Origin: Comamonadaceae bacterium
GTDB taxonomy: Bacteria > Pseudomonadota > Gammaproteobacteria > Burkholderiales > Burkholderiaceae_C
Assembly (NCBI GenBank): GCA_947454695.1
Contig: CANGMW010000042.1
Coordinates: 1 to 13,064 of the forward strand
Reading direction: 5' to 3'
DNA: 13,064 bases
Of the stretch, positions 7,159-13,064 are shown piece after piece. A program made the position numbers and the translations under genes. How positions within the stretch are numbered: the stretch's first letter is position 1; each line of letters begins with the position of its first letter. The notes below the pieces were generated by a model, which saw only the letters and a list, made by a program, of their open reading frames with translations, did not search any database and had not been told where the DNA came from.

Positions 7159-7255
7159 TTATCCATTGCGCAAGCTTATTTAAGTTCTTCTGAGAATTGT
7201 GGATAAATTCTGGATAAACTACTATCCTGAGTGCCTGAAAACTTAACTATCCACA
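7159..7255. promoter_or_regulatory. DnaA-box cluster upstream of dnaA
   Basis: Against the consensus TTATCCACA, I find one perfect box on the minus strand (TGTGGATAA, 7198-7206) and a single-mismatch box on the minus strand (TCTGGATAA, 7209-7217). A single-mismatch box lies on the plus strand (CTATCCACA, 7247-7255), and a weaker plus-strand site with two mismatches at TTATCCATT (7159-7167). The two minus-strand boxes are spaced 11 bp apart, one helical turn, which favours cooperative DnaA binding. Confidence 0.8.
7197..7225 (+). promoter_or_regulatory. candidate dnaA promoter overlapping DnaA boxes
   Basis: TTGTGG (7197-7202) and TACTAT (7220-7225, 4 of 6) are separated by 17 bases. The element overlaps the DnaA boxes at 7198-7206 and 7209-7217, an arrangement that would give autorepression. 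The -35 is weak, so this is one plausible choice. Confidence 0.35.
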
Positions 7256-7268
7256 AAAAAATTAGACG

Positions 7269-8681
7269 ATGACTGAGGGACAATTAAAAGGGCAAGGCAG
7301 CCTTGCAGCCAATGCCGCAGGGGAGGGTCTCTGGCAGACCTGTGTTGAGCAACTTGCACAGGAGCTACCGGAACAACAGTTCAATACCTGGATCAAACCA
7401 CTGGTTGCCAAGGTGTCTGAGGATTTCTCCTGTGTAACGCTTTTTGTGGTGAACCGCTTCAAATTGGACTGGATTCGTGCCCAATACAGCGCAAAAATCA
7501 CGGCTTTGCTTGAAAAGATTTACGGCCAAGCGATCAAACTGGAGTTGGCGCTCACCCCCAGAGAATCCATGGATCGACCTCGCGTTGATCGATCCTCTGC
7601 AAATAGTTTCACGGCCGAAGAGGCGACGGATTTGTCGCCTGAGCGCGTCAGCGAAGGCGCTAAAAACCGCATCAACACGGCGCTGACCTTTGACAACTTG
7701 GTTGAGGGCTCGGCCAACCGCATGGCACGGGCCGCTGCGGTTCACGTCGCGTCATCGCCGGGCGTGTTGTACAACCCCCTCTTTATTTATGGCGGTGTTG
7801 GTTTGGGTAAGACCCATTTGATGCATGCCGTCGGCAATAAATTACTGTCAGACCGCCCTAAAGCCAAAGTTCTCTACATCCATGCAGAACAGTTTGTCTC
7901 CGATGTGGTTAAGGCCTACCAACGCAAAACTTTTGATGAATTCAAGGACCGATATCACTCATTGGACTTGCTCTTGATCGATGACGTCCAATTTTTTGCC
8001 AACAAAGACCGGACGCAAGAAGAGTTTTTCAATGCGTTTGAGGCTTTGCTGGCCAAAAAGTCACACATTGTGATGACCAGCGACACCTATCCAAAGGGCT
8101 TACCCGACATTCACGAGCGGCTGGTGTCCCGGTTCGACTCGGGGTTGACCGTTGCCATTGAGCCGCCCGAGTTGGAAATGCGTGTCGCTATTTTGATTAA
8201 CAAGGCCCTCGCAGAAGGCTCCGTCATGCCCGAAGAGGTCGCATTTTTCGTGGCTAAAAATGTGCGTTCGAACGTGCGGGAACTTGAAGGCGCTTTGCGA
8301 AAAATCCTGGCCTATTCGCGATTCAACCTTAAAGACATTTCGATTCAGCTGGCCCGAGATGCGTTGCGGGATCTGCTTTCGATCCAAAACCGCCAGATTT
8401 CAGTTGAAAACATCCAAAAAACAGTGGCGGATTACTACAAGATCAAAGTCGCTGACATGTATTCCAAGAAACGGCCTGCCAGCATCGCAAGACCCCGTCA
8501 AATCGCAATGTACCTTGCGAAAGAACTGACACAAAAGAGCTTGCCCGAAATCGGGGAGCTGTTTGGCGGACGCGATCACACAACGGTGCTCCATGCTGTA
8601 CGCAAGATTTCAGCTGAACGCCAGCAACTCACGGAATTGAACCAACAACTGCACGTGTTGGAACAAACCCTCAAAGGTTGA
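7269..8681 (+). CDS. dnaA: chromosomal replication initiator protein DnaA
   Basis: AAA+ ATPase that binds DnaA boxes, melts the origin and helps load DnaB. The protein has 470 residues. Domain I is at about 20-90 (LWQTCVEQLAQELPEQQFNTWI). A linker (about 98-135) follows. The AAA+ domain carries Walker A GGVGLGKT (175-182), Walker B LLLIDD (234-239), sensor 1 near MTSD (269-272), the RLVSRFDSGL box (284-293) and sensor 2 VRELEGAL (336-343). The DNA-binding domain IV contains the GRDHTTVLHAV signature (434-444). The start is forced: an in-frame TAG lies at 7263-7265, and no other start codon precedes the conserved LWQTC. No Shine-Dalgarno sequence is visible. Residues 5-19 (QLKGQGSLAANAAGE) form an N-terminal stretch that looks like a small extension. 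dnaN follows after 249 bases that hold further DnaA boxes. Confidence 0.99.
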   Translation: MTEGQLKGQGSLAANAAGEGLWQTCVEQLAQELPEQQFNTWIKPLVAKVSEDFSCVTLFVVNRFKLDWIRAQYSAKITALLEKIYGQAIKLELALTPRESMDRPRVDRSSANSFTAEEATDLSPERVSEGAKNRINTALTFDNLVEGSANRMARAAAVHVASSPGVLYNPLFIYGGVGLGKTHLMHAVGNKLLSDRPKAKVLYIHAEQFVSDVVKAYQRKTFDEFKDRYHSLDLLLIDDVQFFANKDRTQEEFFNAFEALLAKKSHIVMTSDTYPKGLPDIHERLVSRFDSGLTVAIEPPELEMRVAILINKALAEGSVMPEEVAFFVAKNVRSNVRELEGALRKILAYSRFNLKDISIQLARDALRDLLSIQNRQISVENIQKTVADYYKIKVADMYSKKRPASIARPRQIAMYLAKELTQKSLPEIGELFGGRDHTTVLHAVRKISAERQQLTELNQQLHVLEQTLKG

Positions 8682-8930
8682 AAATGAGTCAAAAAACAAT
8701 CTATGAGAAGGCTGGGGATAATTTAGGCATAACTTCCCTGTTATCCACAGGCCAAGGGGATTTTGAAAACTTATTCATTTCGGCTTGCATTCTGAAAGCA
8801 CGGATGCCCACAGGCTTCAAAATGACGCAAGTGCTTGATAATACAAACGAAAAAGGGGCTATGCACAGATTTTGCATACCCTTATCTACTACTACTAATT
8901 TGAATTAAAGAAATTAAGGAAGAGATTGAC
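8682..8930. other. dnaA-dnaN intergenic region: second DnaA-box set and candidate unwinding element
   Basis: This 249-base gap has a perfect DnaA box TTATCCACA (8741-8749, plus) and a one-mismatch box on the minus strand (TGGGGATAA, 8713-8721). Near its right end are two close plus-strand sites 11 bp apart: CTATGCACA (8859-8867) and TTTTGCATA (8870-8878), each one mismatch from TTWTNCACA. They are followed by a CTA repeat (8886-8897) and an AT-rich tract (8896-8917, 20 of 22 A/T). The dnaN ribosome binding site AAGGAAGAG (8916-8924) touches that tract. No convincing dnaN promoter was found; weak hexamers exist only with poor -10 matches. Confidence 0.7.
8886..8897 (+). repeat. DnaA-trio-like repeat (four CTA triplets)
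   Basis: There are four consecutive CTA triplets; the other strand reads TAG repeats. DnaA-trios, as known from B. subtilis, are such triplets beside a DnaA box and next to the DNA that melts. Here the nearest box ends at 8878, the spacer is 7 bases (CCCTTAT), and the AT-rich tract starts immediately after. Function is inferred from arrangement only. Confidence 0.55.
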
Positions 8931-10037
8931 ATGATCGTCCTGAAAGCAACGCAAGGCAAAGTGCTCTCCGTTTTACAGTCGGTTTCGGGCATTGTTGAAC
9001 GCCGGCATACGCTTCCCATTCTTGCCAATGTGATGATTCGTAAGACAGGCGCTGCAGTGCAGTTCACGACCAGCGATTTGGAAATCCAAATTCGCACCAG
9101 CGAAAATTTGGATGGCGATACAGGTGACTTCACCACCACAGTTGGTGCACGCAAGCTCATCGATATTTTGCGCACCATGCCATCGGATCAAACGGTATCG
9201 TTGGAATCCAGCCAGAGCAAGCTGATTCTCAAAGGCGGAAAAAGCAAGTTCACCTTGCAAACTTTGCCCGCAGAAGACTTCCCCTTGGTTCAGGAGTCTG
9301 CCAATTTTGGTCCGGTCTTCAGTGTTCCTCAAAAAACATTGAAGGACCTACTAAGCCAAGTCTCGTTCGCTATGGCCGTGCATGACATCCGCTACTATCT
9401 CAATGGCATTTTGTTTGTGGCTGAAGGTAAACAGCTGAGCCTGGTTGCCACTGACGGTCATCGACTGGCTTTTGCGTCGGCAACTTTGGATGTAGAAGTA
9501 CCCCGTCAAGATGTGATCTTGCCACGCAAGACCGTGATCGAAATGCAGCGACTGCTCAGTGATGCTGATGGTGCTATTGACATGCAGTTCGCCAGTAACC
9601 AAGCCAAGTTCAGCTTTGAGGGTATGGAGTTTGTGACCAAATTGGTCGAAGGCAAGTTCCCGGATTACAACCGTGTGATTCCTAAGAACCATAAGAACAG
9701 CATCACACTGGGGCGCCAGCCTCTGTTGGCGAGCTTGCAGCGTACAGCCATTCTTACCAGCGACAAATTTAAGGGCGTGCGCTTGAACATTGATCCAGGT
9801 ACCTTGCGGGTGGCTTCAAGCAACGCCGAACAGGAAGAGGCTGTTGACGAACTCGATATTGATTACGCTGGCGACAGCATTGAAATCGGATTCAATGTGA
9901 CTTACTTAATTGATGCGCTGACCAACATGGATCAGGATATGGTGAAGTTGGAGCTCTCTGATTCCAACAGCTCTGCATTGATCACGATCCCTGGCAACAC
10001 CGCGTTTAAATACGTTGTGATGCCGATGAGGATTTGA
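8931..10037 (+). CDS. dnaN: DNA polymerase III beta subunit (sliding clamp)
   Basis: Ring-shaped dimeric clamp that tethers DNA polymerase III and other partners to DNA. It has 368 residues, the normal length, and three clamp-fold domains (about 1-125, 126-250, 251-368). Recognisable wording includes ERRHTLPILANV (23-34), RYYLNGILF (154-162), LVATDGHRLA (171-180), KFPDYNRVIP (242-251) and the C-terminal YVVMPMRI (361-368), which forms part of the partner-binding pocket. The start ATG has a good purine-rich ribosome binding site, AAGGAAGAG (8916-8924), 6 bases upstream. It lies downstream of dnaA and upstream of gyrB, all co-directional with replication leaving the origin. A hairpin after the stop may limit readthrough into gyrB. 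Confidence 0.99.
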   Translation: MIVLKATQGKVLSVLQSVSGIVERRHTLPILANVMIRKTGAAVQFTTSDLEIQIRTSENLDGDTGDFTTTVGARKLIDILRTMPSDQTVSLESSQSKLILKGGKSKFTLQTLPAEDFPLVQESANFGPVFSVPQKTLKDLLSQVSFAMAVHDIRYYLNGILFVAEGKQLSLVATDGHRLAFASATLDVEVPRQDVILPRKTVIEMQRLLSDADGAIDMQFASNQAKFSFEGMEFVTKLVEGKFPDYNRVIPKNHKNSITLGRQPLLASLQRTAILTSDKFKGVRLNIDPGTLRVASSNAEQEEAVDELDIDYAGDSIEIGFNVTYLIDALTNMDQDMVKLELSDSNSSALITIPGNTAFKYVVMPMRI

Positions 10038-10060
10038 GTTGGATAAAACAAAGTAGAACC

Positions 10061-10096
10061 ACCCGCATCGTAAAAATCAATGCGGGTTTGGTTTTT
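10061..10096 (+). terminator. candidate terminator/attenuator between dnaN and gyrB
   Basis: ACCCGCAT (10061-10068) and ATGCGGGT (10080-10087) form a perfect 8-bp stem with an 11-base A-rich loop, followed by TTGG and then TTTTT (10092-10096). AACC (10057-10060) could also pair with GGTT (10090-10093) around a two-base bulge. The T-run is slightly displaced, so partial readthrough is plausible. The rest of the 91-base gap holds the weak gyrB ribosome binding site GAGAAG (10118-10123). Confidence 0.6.
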
Positions 10097-10128
10097 AAAG
10101 AGTTAGAGAAAACGACAGAGAAGTTCGC

Positions 10129-12750
10129 ATGACCGAAGAAAACAAAAACGCCGAAGAGGCATTCACCACGGTTCAACCCTTGATCGACGCTCACCAGGCT
10201 GGCGCTTCAGAAGGTTATGGCGAGGGTGCCATCCAGATTCTCGAAGGTCTAGAGGCCGTTCGCAAACGCCCGGGTATGTACATCGGCGATACATCGGACG
10301 GTACCGGCTTGCATCACCTCGTGTTTGAAGTCGTGGACAACTCGATTGATGAAGCGCTTGCTGGCCATTGCGATGACATTGTGGTCACCATTCACACTGA
10401 CAACTCGATCTCGGTGACTGACAACGGTCGCGGAATTCCTACTGGCGTCAAGATGGATGACAAGCACGAACCCAAACGTTCGGCGTCTGAAATTGCGCTA
10501 ACGGAATTGCATGCGGGTGGCAAGTTCAACCAGAACAGCTACAAAGTTTCCGGTGGTTTGCATGGCGTGGGCGTGAGTTGCGTGAATGCTTTGTCCAAGT
10601 GGCTTCGCCTCACCGTGCGTCGCGAAGGCAAAGTGCACCAATTGGAATTCGCACGCGGTTTTGTTCAAAACCGTTTGCTTGAAACCGTTGACGGTTTTGA
10701 AGTTTCACCAATGAAGGTGACGGGTGCTACGGAAAAGCGTGGAACGGAAGTACATTTCTTGCCGGACACCGACATCTTCCAGCAGAACAATGATTTCCAT
10801 TACGAAATTCTGTCCAAACGCTTGCGCGAACTCAGCTTTCTTAATAACGGCGTACGTATTCGTTTGAAGGATGAGCGCAGCGGCAAGGAAGATGATTTCT
10901 CTGGTGCGGGTGGCGTCAAAGGGTTTGTGGACTTCATCAATACCAATAAAAAAGTCTTGCACCCCAATGTGTTCCATGCCCTGGGCGAGCGTCCGGCAGA
11001 AAGCTATGGCGGCATTGCAGGCACCAGCATTGGTGTGGAAGTCGCGATGCAGTGGAATGATGGCTACAACGAAAACGTGCTGTGCTTCACCAACAATATT
11101 CCGCAGCGCGATGGTGGCACTCACCTGACAGGGCTGCGTGCGGCGATGACACGTGTGATCAACAAGTACATTGAAGAACACGAATTTGCCAAAAAAGCCA
11201 AGGTTGAAGTCACGGGCGACGACATGCGCGAAGGCTTGTGTTGCGTGCTCAGTGTCAAAGTACCCGAGCCCAAATTCAGCAGCCAGACTAAAGACAAGTT
11301 GGTGAGCAGTGAGGTACGCGCACCAGTGGAAGACATCGTGGCCAAGATGTTGACCGACTACCTGCAAGAGCGCCCGAATGACGCCAAGATCATCTGTGGA
11401 AAAATCGTAGAAGCCGCGCGCGCACGTGAAGCCGCCCGAAAAGCCCGCGAGATGACGCGCCGTAAAGGCGTGCTCGACGGCATGGGCCTGCCCGGCAAAC
11501 TGGCCGACTGTCAGGAAAAAGACCCCGCCTTGTGCGAGATCTACATCGTCGAGGGTGATTCCGCCGGCGGCTCTGCCAAACAAGGGCGTGACCGCAAATT
11601 CCAGGCTATTCTGCCTTTGCGCGGCAAGATCCTGAACGTGGAAAAAGCGCGCTACGAAAAACTGTTGACCAGCAATGAAATTTTGACGCTGATCACTGCC
11701 TTGGGGACCGGCATTGGCAAGGTCTCGGCCGAATCCGGCAAATCGGGCACCGATGATTTCAATGTCGACAAGTTGCGCTACCACCGCATCATCATCATGA
11801 CCGATGCCGACGTGGACGGCGCGCACATCCGTACCTTGCTGCTGACCTTCTTCTACCGTCAGATGCCTGATCTGGTCGAGCGTGGCCACATTTACATCGC
11901 GCAACCACCGCTTTACAAAGTGAAGGCAGGCAAAGAAGAGCTTTACCTGAAGGATGCGCCCGCTTTAGACACCTTCTTGTTGCGCATTGCCATGAAAGAC
12001 GCCAGTGTGGTCACCAGCACGTTGCCTGACGGCACGGTACCGGCGGGCAACATCATTGCCGGTGAGACGCTGGCCGAATTGGCGCGCAAACACCAGGTGG
12101 CCGAGAGTGTGATTGCACGCCTGTCCAACTTCATGGACAAAGAAGCCTTGCGCGCGATTGCTGACAGCGTGACCATCAATCTGGATACGTTGGACGAGGC
12201 GCAAGCGAGCGCTGTCGCCTTGCAGGCCAAGTTGCGCGAGCTGAACACCTCAGGCGCACCGGCCGAGGTGACGAGCGAGTTTGATGTCAGAACTGACAAG
12301 CCTATCTTGCGCATCAGCCGCCGCCATCACGGCAACATCAAGAGCAGCGTGCTCACCCAGGACTTTGTGCATGGGGCTGACTACGCCGCGCTCAGTGAGG
12401 CGGCCAACACCTTCCGTGGCCTCCTGGGTGAAGGCGCCCGCGTCATCCGCGGAGAAGGTGACAAGCAAAAAGAAGAGCGTGTGAGCGATTTCCGCCAGGC
12501 CATGAAGTGGTTGATTGCGCAGGCTGAAAACGCGACGAGCCGTCAACGCTACAAAGGTTTGGGCGAGATGAACCCGGCGCAACTCTGGGAAACCACGATG
12601 GATCCTACCGTGCGTCGCTTGTTGCGCGTTCAGATCGATGATGCTATCGAAGCTGACCGCGTCTTCACGATGTTGATGGGCGATGAGGTGGAGCCACGCC
12701 GTAATTTCATTGAAAGCAACGCGCTGCGCGCTGGCAATATCGACGTGTGA
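10129..12750 (+). CDS. gyrB: DNA gyrase subunit B
   Basis: ATPase subunit of the type II topoisomerase that introduces negative supercoils; it works with GyrA, which is not in this window. The protein has 873 residues. The first 31 are a variable, acidic N-terminal extension before EGAIQILEGLEAVRKRPGMYIG. The GHKL ATPase shows DNSIDEA (70-76), DNGRGIP (98-104) and GGLHGVGVSCVNALS (142-156), with the QTKDKL lysine loop at 386-391. The TOPRIM domain has EGDSAGG (475-481) and DADVDGAH (559-566). The Gram-negative-type insertion spans roughly 600-760. The end carries RYKGLGEMN (807-815), TMDPTVRRLL and NFIESNAL. At the position of E. coli Lys447 there is Arg498, a conservative change. The weak ribosome binding site GAGAAG lies 5 bases before ATG. 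Confidence 0.99.
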   Translation: MTEENKNAEEAFTTVQPLIDAHQAGASEGYGEGAIQILEGLEAVRKRPGMYIGDTSDGTGLHHLVFEVVDNSIDEALAGHCDDIVVTIHTDNSISVTDNGRGIPTGVKMDDKHEPKRSASEIALTELHAGGKFNQNSYKVSGGLHGVGVSCVNALSKWLRLTVRREGKVHQLEFARGFVQNRLLETVDGFEVSPMKVTGATEKRGTEVHFLPDTDIFQQNNDFHYEILSKRLRELSFLNNGVRIRLKDERSGKEDDFSGAGGVKGFVDFINTNKKVLHPNVFHALGERPAESYGGIAGTSIGVEVAMQWNDGYNENVLCFTNNIPQRDGGTHLTGLRAAMTRVINKYIEEHEFAKKAKVEVTGDDMREGLCCVLSVKVPEPKFSSQTKDKLVSSEVRAPVEDIVAKMLTDYLQERPNDAKIICGKIVEAARAREAARKAREMTRRKGVLDGMGLPGKLADCQEKDPALCEIYIVEGDSAGGSAKQGRDRKFQAILPLRGKILNVEKARYEKLLTSNEILTLITALGTGIGKVSAESGKSGTDDFNVDKLRYHRIIIMTDADVDGAHIRTLLLTFFYRQMPDLVERGHIYIAQPPLYKVKAGKEELYLKDAPALDTFLLRIAMKDASVVTSTLPDGTVPAGNIIAGETLAELARKHQVAESVIARLSNFMDKEALRAIADSVTINLDTLDEAQASAVALQAKLRELNTSGAPAEVTSEFDVRTDKPILRISRRHHGNIKSSVLTQDFVHGADYAALSEAANTFRGLLGEGARVIRGEGDKQKEERVSDFRQAMKWLIAQAENATSRQRYKGLGEMNPAQLWETTMDPTVRRLLRVQIDDAIEADRVFTMLMGDEVEPRRNFIESNALRAGNIDV

Positions 12751-12761
12751 TCGGCAGGGAT

Positions 12762-12791
12762 GGTGCTGGACACACGATGTGTGTCAGCGCC
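12762..12791. terminator. hairpin between convergent gyrB and infA, no T-run
   Basis: GACACAC (12769-12775) and GTGTGTC (12779-12785) pair around a 3-base loop. The stem continues with GGTGCT (12762-12767) against AGCGCC (12786-12791), with one G-T pair and a bulged G at 12768: about 13 bp in all. No T-run follows in either direction, so it is an imperfect terminator candidate or a 3'-end stabiliser. Its position in the 50-base convergent gap supports a role at transcript ends. Confidence 0.5.
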
Positions 12792-12800
12792 ACGCTCAAA

Positions 12801-13055
12801 TTAAGAAGTGCGGCGCGGCACCATGGGTGCGCGACCTTCGATGTGACGGAAGTTGATACGTCCTTTGGACAAATCATAGGGCGACAGCTCTAAAGAGACG
12901 CGGTCCCCGGCCAGAATACGAATGTGGTTTTTGCGCATTTTGCCCGCCGAGTAAGCAATCAATTGATGCCCGTTGTCCAGCGTGACGCGAAAACGCGTGT
13001 CGGGTAACACCTCGTTGACCACGCCCATCATCTCGATCAGTTCTTCTTTAGCCAT
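12801..13055 (-). CDS. infA: translation initiation factor IF-1 (long, second-copy type)
   Basis: Small OB-fold factor that occupies the ribosomal A site during initiation. It has 84 residues, against about 72 for the usual form. The core is complete: EELIEMMGVVNEVLPDTRFRVTLDNGH (5-30), SAGKMRKNHIRILAGDRVSLELSPYDLSKGRI (36-67). A short C-terminal extension, EGRAPMVPRRTS, follows the FRHIEGR strand. Burkholderiales commonly carry two infA genes, one in the ribosomal protein cluster and a longer one elsewhere. This copy has no ribosomal protein neighbours in view and converges on gyrB, so I take it as the second type. Only 9 bases precede the ATG in the window, with no clear Shine-Dalgarno sequence among them. 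Confidence 0.95.
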   Translation of the reverse strand: MAKEELIEMMGVVNEVLPDTRFRVTLDNGHQLIAYSAGKMRKNHIRILAGDRVSLELSPYDLSKGRINFRHIEGRAPMVPRRTS

Positions 13056-13064
13056 GCAGGTTTC

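Larger units (their letters stand above)
6952..7268. other. rpmH-dnaA intergenic region: origin half with divergent promoters and DnaA boxes
   Basis: This 317-base non-coding gap between divergent rpmH and dnaA is the usual location of a chromosomal origin in many proteobacteria. The left third (6952-7090) is the rpmH leader. The middle holds two adjacent dyads (7092-7105 and 7108-7120) and the rpmH promoter. The right part (7159-7255) carries DnaA-box-like sites, AT-rich DNA and a candidate dnaA promoter. AAGAACT (7150-7156) and AGTTCTT (7183-7189) form a further inverted repeat around TTGCGCAA (7166-7173). Calling it part of oriC is inference from boxes and context. Confidence 0.75.

Noticed and set aside
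7219..7225. CTACTAT after the second upstream DnaA box as a DnaA-trio
   Set aside because: There are only two triplets, followed by CCTGAG rather than AT-rich DNA. The motif is far weaker than the repeat at 8886-8897.
8684..8908. Small plus-strand open frame (about 75 codons) after dnaA, with AAAGG 6 bases before its ATG
   Set aside because: It spans all the DnaA boxes and the CTA repeat of the dnaA-dnaN gap, and its product has no recognisable family. The frame is better explained as non-coding origin DNA. A ribosome footprint here would reopen the case.
10705..11904. 399-codon open frame antisense to gyrB
   Set aside because: It lies wholly inside gyrB with all its motifs on the other strand. 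The translated product resembles no family and has the His/Phe/Gly-rich look of a reverse-frame shadow.
1..13064. Search for mobile elements, CRISPR arrays, tRNA/rRNA genes or a defence or biosynthetic island
   Set aside because: Apart from the barrel gene every gene belongs to a familiar conserved family. I saw no transposase, integrase, spaced direct repeats, tRNA-like cloverleaf or clustered unknown genes.

Overview
The window is the chromosomal origin neighbourhood of a betaproteobacterium. It is most likely a member of the Burkholderiales close to Comamonadaceae (Rhodoferax, Polaromonas or Limnohabitans type). This placement is an inference from protein wording: the DnaA and GyrB N-termini, the YidC second membrane helix with lysine instead of arginine, and an 84-residue IF-1 variant. 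I see no mobile element, CRISPR array, tRNA or rRNA.

Layout. On the left, on the plus strand, lie the 3' part of a KefB/KefC-type cation:proton antiporter (1-1533), apt (1552-2106) and an AT-rich small outer-membrane beta-barrel gene (2263-2913). The barrel gene meets mnmE tail to tail at a bidirectional terminator (2938-2965). The minus-strand block, read from right to left, is rpmH, rnpA, yidD, yidC, mnmE (6951 down to 2973). It is the classic ribosomal protein / RNase P / membrane insertase / tRNA modification cluster, with tight spacing and a 4-base yidD/yidC overlap. rpmH (44 codons) is present at 6817-6951. On the right, on the plus strand, lie dnaA (7269-8681), dnaN (8931-10037) and gyrB (10129-12750). 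A convergent infA paralogue (12801-13055, minus) closes the window.

Origin. The rpmH-dnaA gap (6952-7268) holds divergent promoters and a DnaA-box cluster. The dnaA-dnaN gap (8682-8930) holds a second set: one perfect box, three near-perfect boxes, then four consecutive CTA triplets running into an AT-rich tract beside the dnaN ribosome binding site. That order (boxes, short spacer, DnaA-trio-like repeat, AT-rich DNA) matches the basal unwinding system described for Bacillus subtilis. A split origin with dnaA in the middle, and strand opening on the dnaN side, is therefore the most interesting reading of this window. It remains an inference without experiment.

Working together. The origin-proximal genes point away from the origin in both directions, as expected for co-orientation with replication. 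DnaA, DnaN and GyrB supply initiator, sliding clamp and supercoiling. RpmH, RnpA, MnmE and IF-1 serve translation and tRNA maturation. YidD and YidC serve membrane protein insertion. No wholly new system is visible. The points worth checking are regulatory: the trio-like element, an rpmH promoter embedded in a palindrome, missing Shine-Dalgarno sequences at dnaA and mnmE, and a perfect hairpin just before the mnmE start.
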